Program-made: the position numbers and the translations under genes
In this document: in pieces, positions 52,807 to 63,209 of the stretch
How positions within the stretch are numbered: position 1 is the stretch's first letter
How the letters are laid out: the number at the start of each line of letters is the position of its first letter
NCBI GenBank assembly: GCA_977017575.1
Contig: CDRNVI010000158.1
Span: 62,001-126,000, forward strand
DNA length: 64,000 nt
Direction of reading: 5' to 3'
Source of the DNA: Paramoeba atlantica
Lineage: Eukaryota; Discosea
Notes under the pieces: model-generated
What the model saw: the letters and a program-made list of their open reading frames with translations, nothing else
The model's database searches: none
What the model was told of the DNA's origin: nothing

Positions 52807-54807
52807 TTAAGAAAGACCAGCACCTTCTTCTTCATCCTCGAATTCAGGACCCTTTTCACGAGGGAAGTATTCTTCCAAAAGAGCGTTCTTAATACGTTTC
52901 AATTGACTGCGTGGGAAGATACGCATCAAACGCCAGGCAAGATCCAATGAATCAAAGATTGTTCGGCACTCATATTTGCCTTGGTTGATGAACTCGGTCT
53001 CAAACTTCTTCAAGAAAGTCAAATAAGATTTGTCTTCATCAGTCAACGCATCTTCTCCGACCACAGATTTCATAGCATCCGCATCTTTACCAATAGCATA
53101 GTTGGCATACTGTATTTGAAATTCAAAGAGATAAATATGAATGAGTAAAAGAAAGGGAAAGGGAGAAAGGAAAGAGAGGGGATGGGGGAAAGAAGAGGGG
53201 AAGGAAGAAGAAAAAAGAAAGGAAAAAGGAAAAAGATATTCTCACCAGCTGATTGGAAACATCAGGATGATCCTTACGGGTCAAACCAGGACCAATAGCA
53301 CGCTTCATCAGACGAGAAAGAGAGGGAAGTACATCAATAGGAGGATAAACACCACGACGATGCAAACCTCGATCAACATAAATCTGACCCTCAGTGATAT
53401 AACCAGTCAAATCAGGAATTGGATGGGTAATATCTAAAAAGAAAAAAAGATAAATAAGAAGGGGGAGGAGAGAGGAGGGAATTTAAAGAGATAAAAAGAA
53501 GAATAAATTAAATCAGCAAAAAAAAAGAGAATAATTTCAATTTAGATTTCAATAATCAATAAAGAATAATAAAACAACAAAAAAAAAGAATGAACCATCG
53601 TTAGGCATAGTCAAAATAGGGATCTGAGTAATAGAACCATTACGACCCTGAACACGACCAGCACGTTCATAAATTGTGGACAAATCAGTGTACATGTAAC
53701 CAGGATAACCACGACGACCAGGCACTTCTTCTCGTGCAGCAGAAACCTCACGCAACGCATCAGCATAAGAACTCATATCTGTCAAGATAACCAACACGTG
53801 CTTCTCTGTTTGGTAAGCGAGGTACTCAGCTGTGGTCAAAGCAAGACGAGGAGTAACAATACGTTCGATAGTAGGATCATTAGCCAAATTCAAAAACAAA
53901 CACACACGCTCCAAAGAACCGTTCTCTTCGAAATCTTCTTGAAAGAAAGCAGCGGTATCTTGACCGACACCCATAGCTCCAAACACAATAGCAAAGTTGT
54001 CTTCGTGCATATCAACAACTCCTGATTTTTGGTGCTTCACAAGACCAGCTTGACGACAAATTTGAGCCGCAATATCGCTGTGTGGCAAACCAGCAGCAGA
54101 GAAAATAGGAATCTTCTGACCACGGGCAATAGAGTTCATACAATCAATGGATGAAATACCAGTTTGGATCATCTCAGCAGGGTACACTCGAGAGTAAGGG
54201 TTAATTGGTTTTCCCATAATATCTAAGAAATCCTCAGCAAGGACTGTAGGTCCTCCATCAATAGGAGCACCAGATCCGTTAAAGACTCGCCCCAACATAT
54301 CTTCCGACACGGGAATCTTCATAATATCACCGGTAAATTCAATACGAGTATCACGAGCATCGATACCAGCTGTTCCTTCGAACACTTGGACAACAGCCTG
54401 TTTAGAATTTTCAAAAGTTTGTCCATTTTGTCTCTTTTTTCTCCCACCACACAAACACACAACACGCTTCACAACAAACCAAACAAACAAACATTACCAC
54501 CAAACAATCACCCCCCCCCCCAATCATCAACAAAAAATAGAAATGATTCTTCTCTTACCTTTGTTCCAGAGACTTCCAAAACTTGACCACGGCGAGTAGA
54601 TCCATCACCAAGGGTAATGTTCACAATCTCAGAATATCGAGGTTGTTTCACATGCTCAAGAATGACCAAAGGACCATCAACACCAACGACGGTTCGGTAA
54701 TCCAAACGAGGATTGATTCGGTAATCTCTTGTTGCCGCCTCAGCATTCACTCGAAAGATATTCTTTTTGATTGCCGCCAACTTTGGGTGCTTTGCCTCTT
54801 CTGCCAT
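52807..54807 (-). CDS. ATP6V1B: V-type proton ATPase subunit B
   Basis: Four exons from ATG 54807 to 52807; about 495 residues, the family's usual length. Family marks in order: [190 protein letters not shown] and [20 protein letters not shown]. As in all B subunits, a true P-loop is missing, so it is the non-catalytic nucleotide-binding member of the A3B3 head. The acidic tail ([12 protein letters not shown]) is short. It is encoded 6 kb from subunit C; both serve acidification of vacuoles. Confidence 0.97.
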
Positions 54808-55146
54808 GGTTCTTTTTTCTTTTTGGGAGCTCAAAGACCAACACGAACGCGAAAAAAAAGAAAGTTCCACGACTTTCAAAAACCGCGGTCTTTTTAATTT
54901 TTTTCCCGATTCTCTTTTTTACCGTGATTTCTCATATAAATAAAAAAATCGAAAAAGTATTAAAAAAGTCCTTTGATGATGTGTCACAAAATGGGATGTT
55001 TTTTGAACTCCGCATCCTCTGGACGTCTGACGGATTTTCGACTCCCTTTTTCCTCCTCTTTTTCTCTCTTTCTTTTTCCGTTTCCGTTTCTCTTTTTTTC
55101 CTTCTCTCTCTCTCGTATGTGACAACACAGTCCGATTTAGGAAAAT
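54808..55146. promoter_or_regulatory. divergent promoter, V-ATPase B / WDR75
   Basis: A 339-bp head-to-head spacer. It has GGTTTTTGAAAGTCGTGG-type sequence near the V-ATPase start and a pyrimidine tract with TTTCCGTTTCCGTTTCTC at about 55073-55090 before WDR75. Confidence 0.4.
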
Positions 55147-58100
55147 ATGACGAACAAAATGAAACCATTCCCCTCTCTGACAACAGGAGGGAAGATGATC
55201 TTACACCCAACCATTTTCTCTCCAAACGGACAACTCTCTTTTGTTATTCAATCAAATCAAGTTAAAGTTGTTGGAGTTGTCTCAGGAGAAGAAGTTGGTT
55301 CTCCTCTTGTTCATGAAAATGATATTGTCTCTTGTTTTTTGAACCCTTTTAATTCTCTTCAGTTATTTGTTGTGACGGATGATTGGCGGCTTTTTGTTTG
55401 GGATTATTCTGATTTTGTCTTGTTGAGCACTTCCCTTTTGATCCCCAAAGAGAAACCAAAACCGAAAGAGAATATCTTGTGTTCTGTTGTTCTTGATCCA
55501 AAGAATGAAGGCGTCTTCTATCTTCTTTCAAAAACTCCTTCTTCTGAATCTTCTCAAAAATCATGGAACAAAAAAATTGATGAAAAGGAAGAAGAAGAAG
55601 AAAAATCTGCTGGAAACCAAAAACCAAACAAAAGACCTCGAAAACAACAAGATCGCCATTCTTCTTCTTCTTCTCGACCCCCTTCTTATCGACTCACTCG
55701 TTGCGATACAAACACAAAGAAGAACAACCAATCGCTTCTTTCTTTCTTTTCTTTCGATTCACCAATCATCTCTGTGGATACTCGAGGAAATCATCTTGTC
55801 TGTTGTGCTGGGAAAACAATTCACTTTCTTCATCTCCATCGAAACTTTTTTGTCGAAATTCTGAAGAGTCGTGTGGCGATTTCATGTTTCTCTTTTCATC
55901 CAACGGAAGACTATTTTGTGACAGGTTTCAAATCGGGTGAAATTTGTTTTTGGCGTTATTCTGTTCAATTGAGAGAAAAGAGAGCGAATGAAGTTTCTGA
56001 ACAAAATCCTTCTTCTTCTTCTTCTTCTTCTTCTTCTCTTCGAACTTCAATGGTTAAGAATATTCCCAAACAGTGGCATAGTCACCCTGTTCGTGCACTT
56101 TCATTCACTCCTGGTTTGATTTTTCTTCTTATTCAGATTCTTATTCAACTTTTCCTTACTCACAATCAAATTTATTTCCCTCTTTTCTCTCTCTCTCTCT
56201 CTTTTAGATGGGTGTTATTTACTATCAGGTGGACAAGAGGGAGTAGTGGTTATTTGGCAACTCTCAACAAACCAACCACAATTTATCCCACGACTGGGAG
56301 GTCCAATTTCCCATCTATCTGTTTCTCCTAAAAGTGATATGTATTGTGTTAGTCTTGGAACAAATGTTTTACTTTTTCTCTCTGGTAACTTTTCATTTTT
56401 TTTTTTGTTTTGGGGGTGAGAGGAAGGGAGGAGAGGAGAAGTGAGAAAAGAAAAAAACAATTTTAAATTATTCAAAAAAAAGTAAAAAATCCAAATCTAA
56501 ATCTAAATCTAAACAAAAGGTGTTTCCCAAAAATTGGAGAGCCAGGTCATTGGACTGAGGCCACTTCAAACAATTCATCGACAAACTCAGAAAGTGAAAC
56601 CAACTTTAATTGCTCCTTGTAATGTTCCCAACCAAATTGTTGTGAGTGCGAAACAAGGCATGATCCAATTCTATGATGTTTTTACGGTTTTTATATTCTC
56701 TTTTTCTTTTTTTTTTTCTTTTTTTTTTTCTTGTTTTTCTTGTTATTGATAAGTATTCTTTAAAAATATTTTATTATTCTTTTATTATTATTTTTGTATT
56801 ATTTTTTTTATTTTTCTTTATTTTTTTCTTTTTTGTTATTCTTTTGCTTTCCATTTCGTTTTTTGTCAACTAAAAAATCATTTCTTTCTTTCTTTTACAG
56901 GAGAGGACAAAATTGGAGATTGGTGTGTTACCAAAGGAACAATCTGTTTTTGGAGAAGTTGGTTTGAACCCACCAAAAGTTGATTTATTTGCTTTGAGTA
57001 CTGATATGAAATCTTTGGTCACTGTCGAAAGGCAATCATTCTTTGGACAGGTTTTTCCCCTTTCCCCTTTTCTTTTTTCTTTCTTTTTTCTTTGTTTCTT
57101 TTTAGATTGAAAGTGTTAAATGTGAATTGATACAGAATATTCCACCAATCGTGTATCTCAAATTTTGGTATTTAACTCCAAAAGGACATGCGAAACTCCA
57201 CACACGTTTTGATAACCCACACAACTCAGTAATTACAAGCATCTCTTATGATCCAAACTCGCACACAGTTGTCACATCTTCTATGGATCGAAAGTTTAAA
57301 ATTTGGGAAAATGTTTCTTTAAATCCAGCACGACAAGTTTTGATCTCTTTTTTTTTGATCTCTTTTTTTTCTTTCACTATTTTGGGGATATTTTTGATGA
57401 ATTTTATGCAACTCTTTCGGTTATTATTCAAGTTATTGATCTTATTTTCAATTTTCTTTAATAGAATAAGGGACCAATTCCCAAAGAGACAAGATGGCAA
57501 TGCCGAGGAGAAGGCAAATTTCTCCGATATGAAGCTCGTTCTGTTGCATTTTCACCTGACTCTTCTCTTTTAGCTGTAGCTTTCCATCAAATTGTAACAT
57601 TATGGTCTCCTTCCACGTGCACTCTTCTCCATATTCTTTCTTCTCCTCCTCCACTTCAGAAAGTTTCTTTTATGTTTTTCGCACCATCACCACACCCGTA
57701 TTTGGTCGTTTGTACTGACACTCATCTCTTTGTTTGGAACTTGTTGACTTTAACTGTTTGGTGGTCTCTTGGATTAGAGACATCATCAATTGCAGTTGAT
57801 TTCAATCAACCTCGATTTGCTGTGGTTTGTTCAAAAGGTTGGTTTTTTTTTTCTTTTTCTAGGTCCAGAATGATTTTTTTATTTTTTATTTTTGAGTCAA
57901 ACAGAGGAAACAAACACAAATATTAATCGAACAAACAGGGCTTTTTGAAACCCAGGAAGCTTCTTCTTATGTTCTTATGTTTTCTTTTGAATCTCCCCGG
58001 CCCCTTGGAATCTGGATGTCAACGCTTGTTTCGGATATCTGCTTTGTGAAAACAGATCCTTCGGAAAAGAATGAAAGCTGTGGTGGATCTTCTTCTTATT

Positions 58101-58753
58101 TGGTTGGGATTACTCCAGCAAGTAAGACGATTCTTTTTGGTGAAGAAGGAAAAGTATTTTCAGCAAAGAGAAAAGCTTCAATTACAATGGCTGGTGGTCC
58201 TTCTTCTGATCAAAGAAGTGAAGAGGAACAATCCAATTATTTTCGATTTTCTGATATTTATGGTGGGTTTACAAAGAGCGAAAAAGAGGAGCGAGTGGAT
58301 GTTGGAGAATTTGAGAAGGAAAAGAGTAAGGAAAGAGCTTCACATTTCCATGAAGCTGTGAGTCTTTTTGATATGCCATCACATATTCTTCCTTCTGTTT
58401 CGGAGATTCATGGTTCTTTTATGGATCGGCTTCTGAAGAAAGGTGGAAGAAATCCCTCTACAACAACAGAAGAAGAAGAAGATCTGATGGATGATGTGGA
58501 CACCCAAGAAAAGGGTGAATCTCAAGATGAAGAGACAGATATCTCAAGGATATCAAACGATTTTATGCGTTTAATGGTACCCCTTTTTTCTCTTTGAATT
58601 TGTATTTTGTTGGTTTTCTAATTTTTTTTTTCGAAAAAGGTGGTTCCAGATGATCGGGCAACCAAAATTGCAAATGATGAACAAAAAGAACTTGTTCAAG
58701 GAAATTTCAAAATTTCAGAAGAAATGGAAGAATTTTATCGAAAACTGGTGTGA
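55147..58753 (+). CDS. WDR75: WDR75/UTP17-like WD-repeat ribosome biogenesis factor
   Basis: About eight exons: the first runs 55147-56112; others start near 56209, 56522, 56901, 57136, 57465 and 57942, and the last ends TGA 58753. About 900 residues. The order of features matches WDR75: ILHPTIFSPNGQLSFVIQSN, LVHENDIVSCFLNPFNSLQL with DWRLFVWDYSD, a low-complexity Lys/Glu/Ser insert, SCFSFHPTEDYFVTGFKSGE with ICFWR, WHSHPVRALSFTPG, LLSGGQEGVVVIWQL, PRLGGPISHLSVSP, VTSSMDRKFKIWE, ARSVAFSPDSSLLAVAFHQI with VTLWS, and a tail with MPSHILPSVSEIHGSFMDRL, corresponding to TPAHVLPS in animals. In yeast Nan1/Utp17 belongs to the t-UTP (UTP-A) group that links rDNA transcription to 18S pre-rRNA processing in the nucleolus. 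Confidence 0.83.
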
Positions 58754-59080
58754 AAAGAGAGGAAAACATCGAAACCCATAAGGGGGCATTTCAACGGAAT
58801 GCACAGCGCCGGTTATCTGTTGCCCTTATTGCAAGCATGGCCAGGAAATATGATCTCAATCTGCCAAGGACTCTCCCTGTGATCCTCCCAGCATTGTGGT
58901 CTCGGCCTCTCTTTCAACTCCTCCAGCTTTTTCTTTCAGTCTCTCTCCACTTCGCTCGATAAACCAGCCACGGCAGGCTCTTCGCTCTAGGATGTCGAGT
59001 CTCTGAGTGCGCCCCTCAACCAAACTGTGCCCATCTCTTTCGACTCAGTCCCAGTTAACAAAATTCAAGAAATAAAAAAA
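58754..59080. other. GC-richer insert of unknown origin
   Basis: From about 58770 to 59055 base composition is close to even, unlike the AT-rich flanks. An open + frame (58750-58962) includes FQRNAQRRLSVALIASMARK. Another frame shows a Cys-rich APVICCPYCKHGQEI. It resembles neither neighbour; it may be a transposon fragment. No function is proposed. Confidence 0.4.
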
Positions 59081-59257
59081 GAAATAAAAAAATCGAGAAC
59101 CTGACAGAAAAAGGGAGTTCGATTCTCTGAGGAGTTTCTTTTTTTCATTTTTTAAGAGACTTTTTTAGCAACTTTTTGCTCTTTTTTTTTGGTGACGACG
59201 CTTTTTTTTGTGTTGTTTGCCTTCTTTTGTTTGTGTTTTGTGGTTCACATCAAAAGT

Positions 59258-60454
59258 ATGACAAGCCATCTCCCACCTGGACTTTTGGCCTTGTTCGTGG
59301 CCCGGCCTCCAATTGATTATGTTGAACCTCTCAAGAAAAGAAAAATGCCTCCTGTGGATGGGATTGCCAAGTATCTCGAGAGGTGTGGTGAAGGAGAACA
59401 ACGCGAGTACGAGTACACAGGTGGGTATGAAAGCCGACTTGTGAAAAGACGGAAGAAAACGGAGGAGTTAAAACAAAAGAATGAAGAGAAAGCTCAACAA
59501 GGAATCAAAGAACATGATCCAAATTCAGATCCGAACGTTGATGGGGATGGGTACAAAACAATCTTTGTTGGGAGGTTGCCTTACGAGATCACAGAACCTG
59601 CTCTTCGTCGTGAGTTCGAAGTTTATGGTCCTGTTCGAAAGGTTACTTTGATCTATGATCGTGAAGGAAAACCAAGAGGCTATGGCTTTATTGAGTTTGA
59701 GAGAGAAAGAGACATGAAAGCTGCTTATGAGACTGCAGATGGTCGCCGTCTTCTTGGTCGCCGAATTTTGGTCGATGTTGAACGTGGACGAACAGTTAAA
59801 AATTGGGTTCCTCGTCGTTATGCAGGAGGTCTCGGAAACCCTCGTCCTGAACTTCTCCCAAAAGTTGGTAAGAAAAGGTATTTCTTTTTTTTTTCTTTCT
59901 TTTCAGTTTTCCCCTTCCTCTTCCCCTCCTCTCTTCCCCTTTCTTCTCTTTTTCCTTCTTTCCCCCATTCCCTTCCCTTTTTTTCTTGAGATTGCAGTTC
60001 CTTGAACATTTATCTTTTTTTTTTTATATAAAAAAGTGGATCATCGAGTCAACAACCTGCAAAAACTCGTCCATCCCAAGAACCAAGACATGTACCGGAG
60101 CAGCCATATCGAGATGATAGAGGAGGAAGAGATCGGTATGGTGGTGGTGGTGGTGGTGGTGGCCAAGGTGGTGGCCATGGTGGTGGCCATGGTGGCGGCA
60201 GTTATGGTGGGGATCGTCGTGGGAATGATCGTCGTGGAGATGATCGCCGAGGCGGATATGGTGGTGGTGGAGATCGTGGGTATGGGGGTGGTGGTGATCG
60301 AAGTTATGGTGGTGGCGGTGGTGGTGATCGAAATCGATACAATTCTGGAGGTGGAGGAGGTGGAGGTGGTGGAGGTGGAGGAGGTGATCGAAGAAGAAAC
60401 CAAGGGGCTGACGAAGGTTACGAAAACTTCCGTGATCGACGACGAAAGTATTAG
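59258..60454 (+). CDS. SNRNP70: U1 snRNP 70 kDa protein (U1-70K)
   Basis: Exons 59258-59877 and 60037-60454; 345 residues. The start MTSHLPPGLLALFVARPP is followed by the U1-snRNP70 N-terminal segment (IDYVEPLKKRKMPPVDGIAK). The RRM spans about residues 105-185, with RNP2 IFVGRLPY and RNP1 RGYGFIEFE. The family signature YAGGLG lies near residue 196, after RTVKNWVPRR. The tail is RGG/GGD-rich: runs of Gly with RDRYGG, DRRGDDRRGG and DRRRNQGADE. U1-70K binds stem-loop I of U1 snRNA and helps define 5' splice sites. The usual SR-rich tail is largely replaced by Gly-rich repeats. The intron lies just after the RRM. Confidence 0.95.
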
Positions 60455-60802
60455 ATTTTCAAGTGGTGGTGTTTTTTTTTTGAGGTATGTTATTTGTGAT
60501 AGGTGTATTTTGGTAGGTGTGTTGTTTGTTTTTCTTTTTCCTTTTTTTTTTTGGTTTTTTCTTTGAGAGAAAATAGATTTTTCACTTTTTCTTTTGGGGT
60601 ACTTCTGAAAATTTCTGGTAGGTAGCTGTTAAGGTGAGGTTTTCTTTCTTTTGATGAGAGATGAAGAAAGACAAAGTGAATCTAAGGTTGGATTGAACCC
60701 AATAAAAAAACTTTTTAAAAAAGAGAAAGTGTGTCTTGGAAATTTTGGGGTTTTTTTTTCTTTGTCAAAGAAGAGAGTTTTGTCTTTTTGCTGTGTTCTG
60801 AA

Positions 60803-60924
60803 CCCGCTGATCGTCCACTCTCACCATCTACTTTGTTCACCATCTACTTTTTTCACCATCTACTACTTGAATAACGAAACAAGAGAGTGATGAGAAGAGA
60901 GGGTGAGAGTGGACGATCAGCGGG
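60803..60924. repeat. 23-bp perfect inverted repeat with triple direct repeat in the loop
   Basis: Arms 60803-60825 and 60902-60924 are exact reverse complements (CCCGCTGATCGTCCACTCTC and three more bases). The loop holds CACCATCTACT three times (from about 60822, 60838 and 60854). The right arm includes the stop codon of the 60917-61291 frame. Confidence 0.95.
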
Positions 60925-61291
60925 CTTTCCGCCGCGCTGTTGCCGTCATTCCTGCAGCTTCGTCGTCTTCTCCAGCATTGAGAACTTCTGATCCAGACCC
61001 ACTCGCTCCTGTTGTAAGAGGAGTAGAAGTAGCGATTGCCAATAAGGGTGATGTTGTGGTTTGAAAAGAAGAATAAGAGGGAGCGGAAGTGGTAAACTTT
61101 TGTGAGAATGTTGTACTGGTGGAAAGGCTTTGGCTGGTGATGGATGAGGAGGTTTTTGATTGGAAAGTAATTCCTCCGACCGTCATGGATGATTGAAGAG
61201 CTCGAAGTTGAGACCCATGAACTAAATTTGGGCGAAATGAAGAGGTGACGATTCCTCTTCGCATCCCGTTCAAAGCCAAACGACAAGCCAT
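60917..61291 (-). CDS. small Ser/Thr-rich protein, possibly mitochondrial
   Basis: Single open frame, 124 residues, from ATG 61291. The first 40 residues (MACRLALNGMRRGIVTSSFR ...) have Arg, Ser, Leu and no acids, as in a mitochondrial presequence. The rest is Ser/Thr-rich (SITSQSLSTSTTFSQKFTTS), with a short acidic patch (EVLNAGEDDEAAG) and a basic end ARRKAR. No domain is recognised. The + strand around it holds no competing frame. It is convergent with U1-70K; the stop codon lies within an inverted repeat. It may be a real short gene or a chance frame. Confidence 0.5.
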   Translation of the reverse strand: MACRLALNGMRRGIVTSSFRPNLVHGSQLRALQSSMTVGGITFQSKTSSSITSQSLSTSTTFSQKFTTSAPSYSSFQTTTSPLLAIATSTPLTTGASGSGSEVLNAGEDDEAAGMTATARRKAR

Positions 61292-61323
61292 GATTTGTTT
61301 CTCTCAGGTTTTTTTGAAACCGA

Positions 61324-61355
<32 letters not shown>

Positions 61356-61541
61356 ACGAGAGAACTTTTTTCAAAACCGAGAAAAGATCTTTTTGATTTT
61401 TCGATTGTAGATAAATTCTTCCAAGAAAAAAATGGAAAGATAATTACTGAATTGGCTTGAATCATCTCGACCAAAAGGAATGACGATTGACTTGGGTTTG
61501 GGGGAGAAGGAATCATCCAAAATGGTATGGTAATTTTTTCT

Positions 61542-61931
61542 TTATGTCCTCTTTGCAGGTTTTAAAGGAAAACTAGAAAGAGAGAGGATCATGGCATCGA
61601 ACCATTCATCTCTCTCTCCTTTGTTTCGAGCGCGAAAATAATAACTGTGGTCTGTTTTGGATTTCACAGAAATATATTTTGGGTTCTTTCTTGCCTCAAC
61701 CTTTTCCACCTCATTTGGAGGTTTGTTCAAGAAGGAGCGAGGAAAAAAAAAAGAAGAAAAAAAGAATCAAACTGCAATATCAACCATGATTTCCCCGCCC
61801 CTCTCTCCATAGCAATAAATGTGACCATTTGCGACAACCACCCACGATGGCATCCTGTTCGCCAGGAATGACGAACTGGGGAGCATTACCAATGTTCCCT
61901 CTTTTTCACCAACCTCTCCAGGATCATCCAT
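61542..61931 (-). CDS. single PH-domain protein
   Basis: Two exons (61773-61931, then about 61542-61707) give about 110 residues: MDDPGEVGEKEGTLVMLPSS, then PSWVVVANGHIYCYGERGGE with IMVDIA in exon 1, and VEARKNPKYISVKSKTDHSY with YFRARNKGERDEWFDAMILS in exon 2. This is the whole length of a pleckstrin-homology domain: EGTL start, the W-V-V-V strand pair, and the C-terminal helix with its invariant Trp (RDEWFDAM). The final SSFPLKPAKRT is basic. A PH domain with nothing else is uncommon; it could bind phosphoinositides or be a dominant adaptor. Lipid specificity cannot be read here. Confidence 0.72.
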
Positions 61932-62233
61932 CTATCCCGCGGTTTCTCTTTTTCACTTTGTCAGTGAAAAATTCTTTTTTATGAACTTTATCAACTTCTT
62001 AATGACTGAAACCAAATCATTAAGAATCAAGGATCAAGAAAATCTTTTGTTCGTGGCCAAAGAGACCAAACAAAAACAACAAAACCCTCGAAAATAGTTG
62101 GATGTTTTTAAACGATCGTATGACCTAAAATTATTGATTTTTGCACAAAAAATAATTTAGAAAATAAATTAAAAATACCCAACCACCATAAGTATCAAGT
62201 CGTATTGCACTTTTTTTGTGTTTGGGGACAAAG
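61932..62233. promoter_or_regulatory. divergent promoter, PH-domain gene / EF-hand gene
   Basis: A 302-bp AT-rich head-to-head spacer; it holds several AATAATTTA/AAATAA words at 62150-62175 and no clear motif. Confidence 0.3.
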
Positions 62234-63127
62234 ATGAAAAAATCGATTGGTTTACGTTCTAAACTCAAAACGAGATTTTCTTCTTCCAAAAAATTAGAGA
62301 AAGCATATCAGAATTTACAACCTGATTCTGTGGAGGAGATTCGGCAATTGTTTCAGAAGTATGATCGAGATAACTCAGGTTCTTTTTTGAGAAGAAAAAC
62401 ACTTTTCCCCTCCCTCATTTTTTTTGCTGACATTTTGCTCCCTTTTCTTTCCCTCTTTCTCAAAAATGTAGGGACAATTGATGCAAAAGAATTAGCAAAG
62501 GCGGTTGGTGTTCTCTTGGGTTGTCCTCTCTCAAAACAGAATGCGGAACTGATGTTGGAAAGGGTCGACACAGACAAGTCTGGATCGGTGAGTTTTGACG
62601 AATTCAAACATTTGACAGCTCTTGTAATTACGCTGAAAAAACAATTTGATGAAGCGGACAAAGACAAATCGAAGACCTTAACCGCTTCTGAAATGGTTCC
62701 GTTGCTGAATCAACCGCCAAATAGTTACAAGTTTTCTCTCAAAACAGCGGAAGGATTTATCAAAATGTTTGACGATGATGAGAGTGGAACCATTTCATAT
62801 CAAGAATATTTCAACTTGTCGTTCTATCTCCGAGAGTTGGAACACATTCATGACGAAAGATTAAGCGACGTGGAAGAAGGGAGACAAGTTCAAGAATGGT
62901 CTCATTATTTGAAAGGGGTGTTGGGGAAACGGTTGGCGAGTGATAAAAAAGCTCTGGAACAATTTCAAAAGTTAGATAAGAACAAAAATTTCGAGCCTTT
63001 TGCGGAAACAGTGATTCGAGTTTGGGTTTCTTCCTTGTCAGGAAAACAAAAGAAGGGCGATCGAGATGTTTTGAAGGTTTGTGTGTTTGCTCTTCTTTTT
63101 CTCTCTTACTTACTCTTAAAAAAATAA
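62234..63127 (+). CDS. EF-hand calcium-binding protein, copy 1
   Basis: Exon 1 is 62234-62378; exon 2 begins 62472. Four EF-hands: YDRDNSGTIDAKE, VDTDKSGSVSFDE, ADKDKSKTLTASE and FDDDESGTISYQE, each with the D-x-D-x-S-G-x-I/V...E loop. The third is slightly weak, with K at the glycine position. The N-terminus (MKKSIGLRSKLKTRFSSSKK) is strongly basic. After the hands come about 80 residues conserved in the neighbour copy (LRELEHIHDERLSDVEEG, WSHYLKGVLGKRLASDKKAL, FEPFAETVIRVW). If exon 2 is read through, the protein ends at TAA 63127; a donor after GDRDVLK (63076) could instead splice to 63174 and fuse in frame with copy 2. Role: calcium sensor, centrin/calmodulin-like in its hands only. Confidence 0.8.
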   Translation: MKKSIGLRSKLKTRFSSSKKLEKAYQNLQPDSVEEIRQLFQKYDRDNSGSFLRRKTLFPSLIFFADILLPFLSLFLKNVGTIDAKELAKAVGVLLGCPLSKQNAELMLERVDTDKSGSVSFDEFKHLTALVITLKKQFDEADKDKSKTLTASEMVPLLNQPPNSYKFSLKTAEGFIKMFDDDESGTISYQEYFNLSFYLRELEHIHDERLSDVEEGRQVQEWSHYLKGVLGKRLASDKKALEQFQKLDKNKNFEPFAETVIRVWVSSLSGKQKKGDRDVLKVCVFALLFLSYLLLKK

Positions 63128-63209
63128 GAGTTTTTTTTTCGAAAGTTTTCTCACTTAAATCAATTAAAAAAAGGTCAGAAAAAACATACGAGAAAGGAGG
63201 AAAAGAAAA

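Noticed and set aside
53141-53437. 98-residue + strand frame within V-ATPase B
   Set aside because: Spans an intron and the antisense of a conserved exon.
60041-60403. 120-residue Ser/Thr/Ile frame on the minus strand
   Set aside because: Antisense of the Gly-rich tail of U1-70K (GGT repeats read as ACC).
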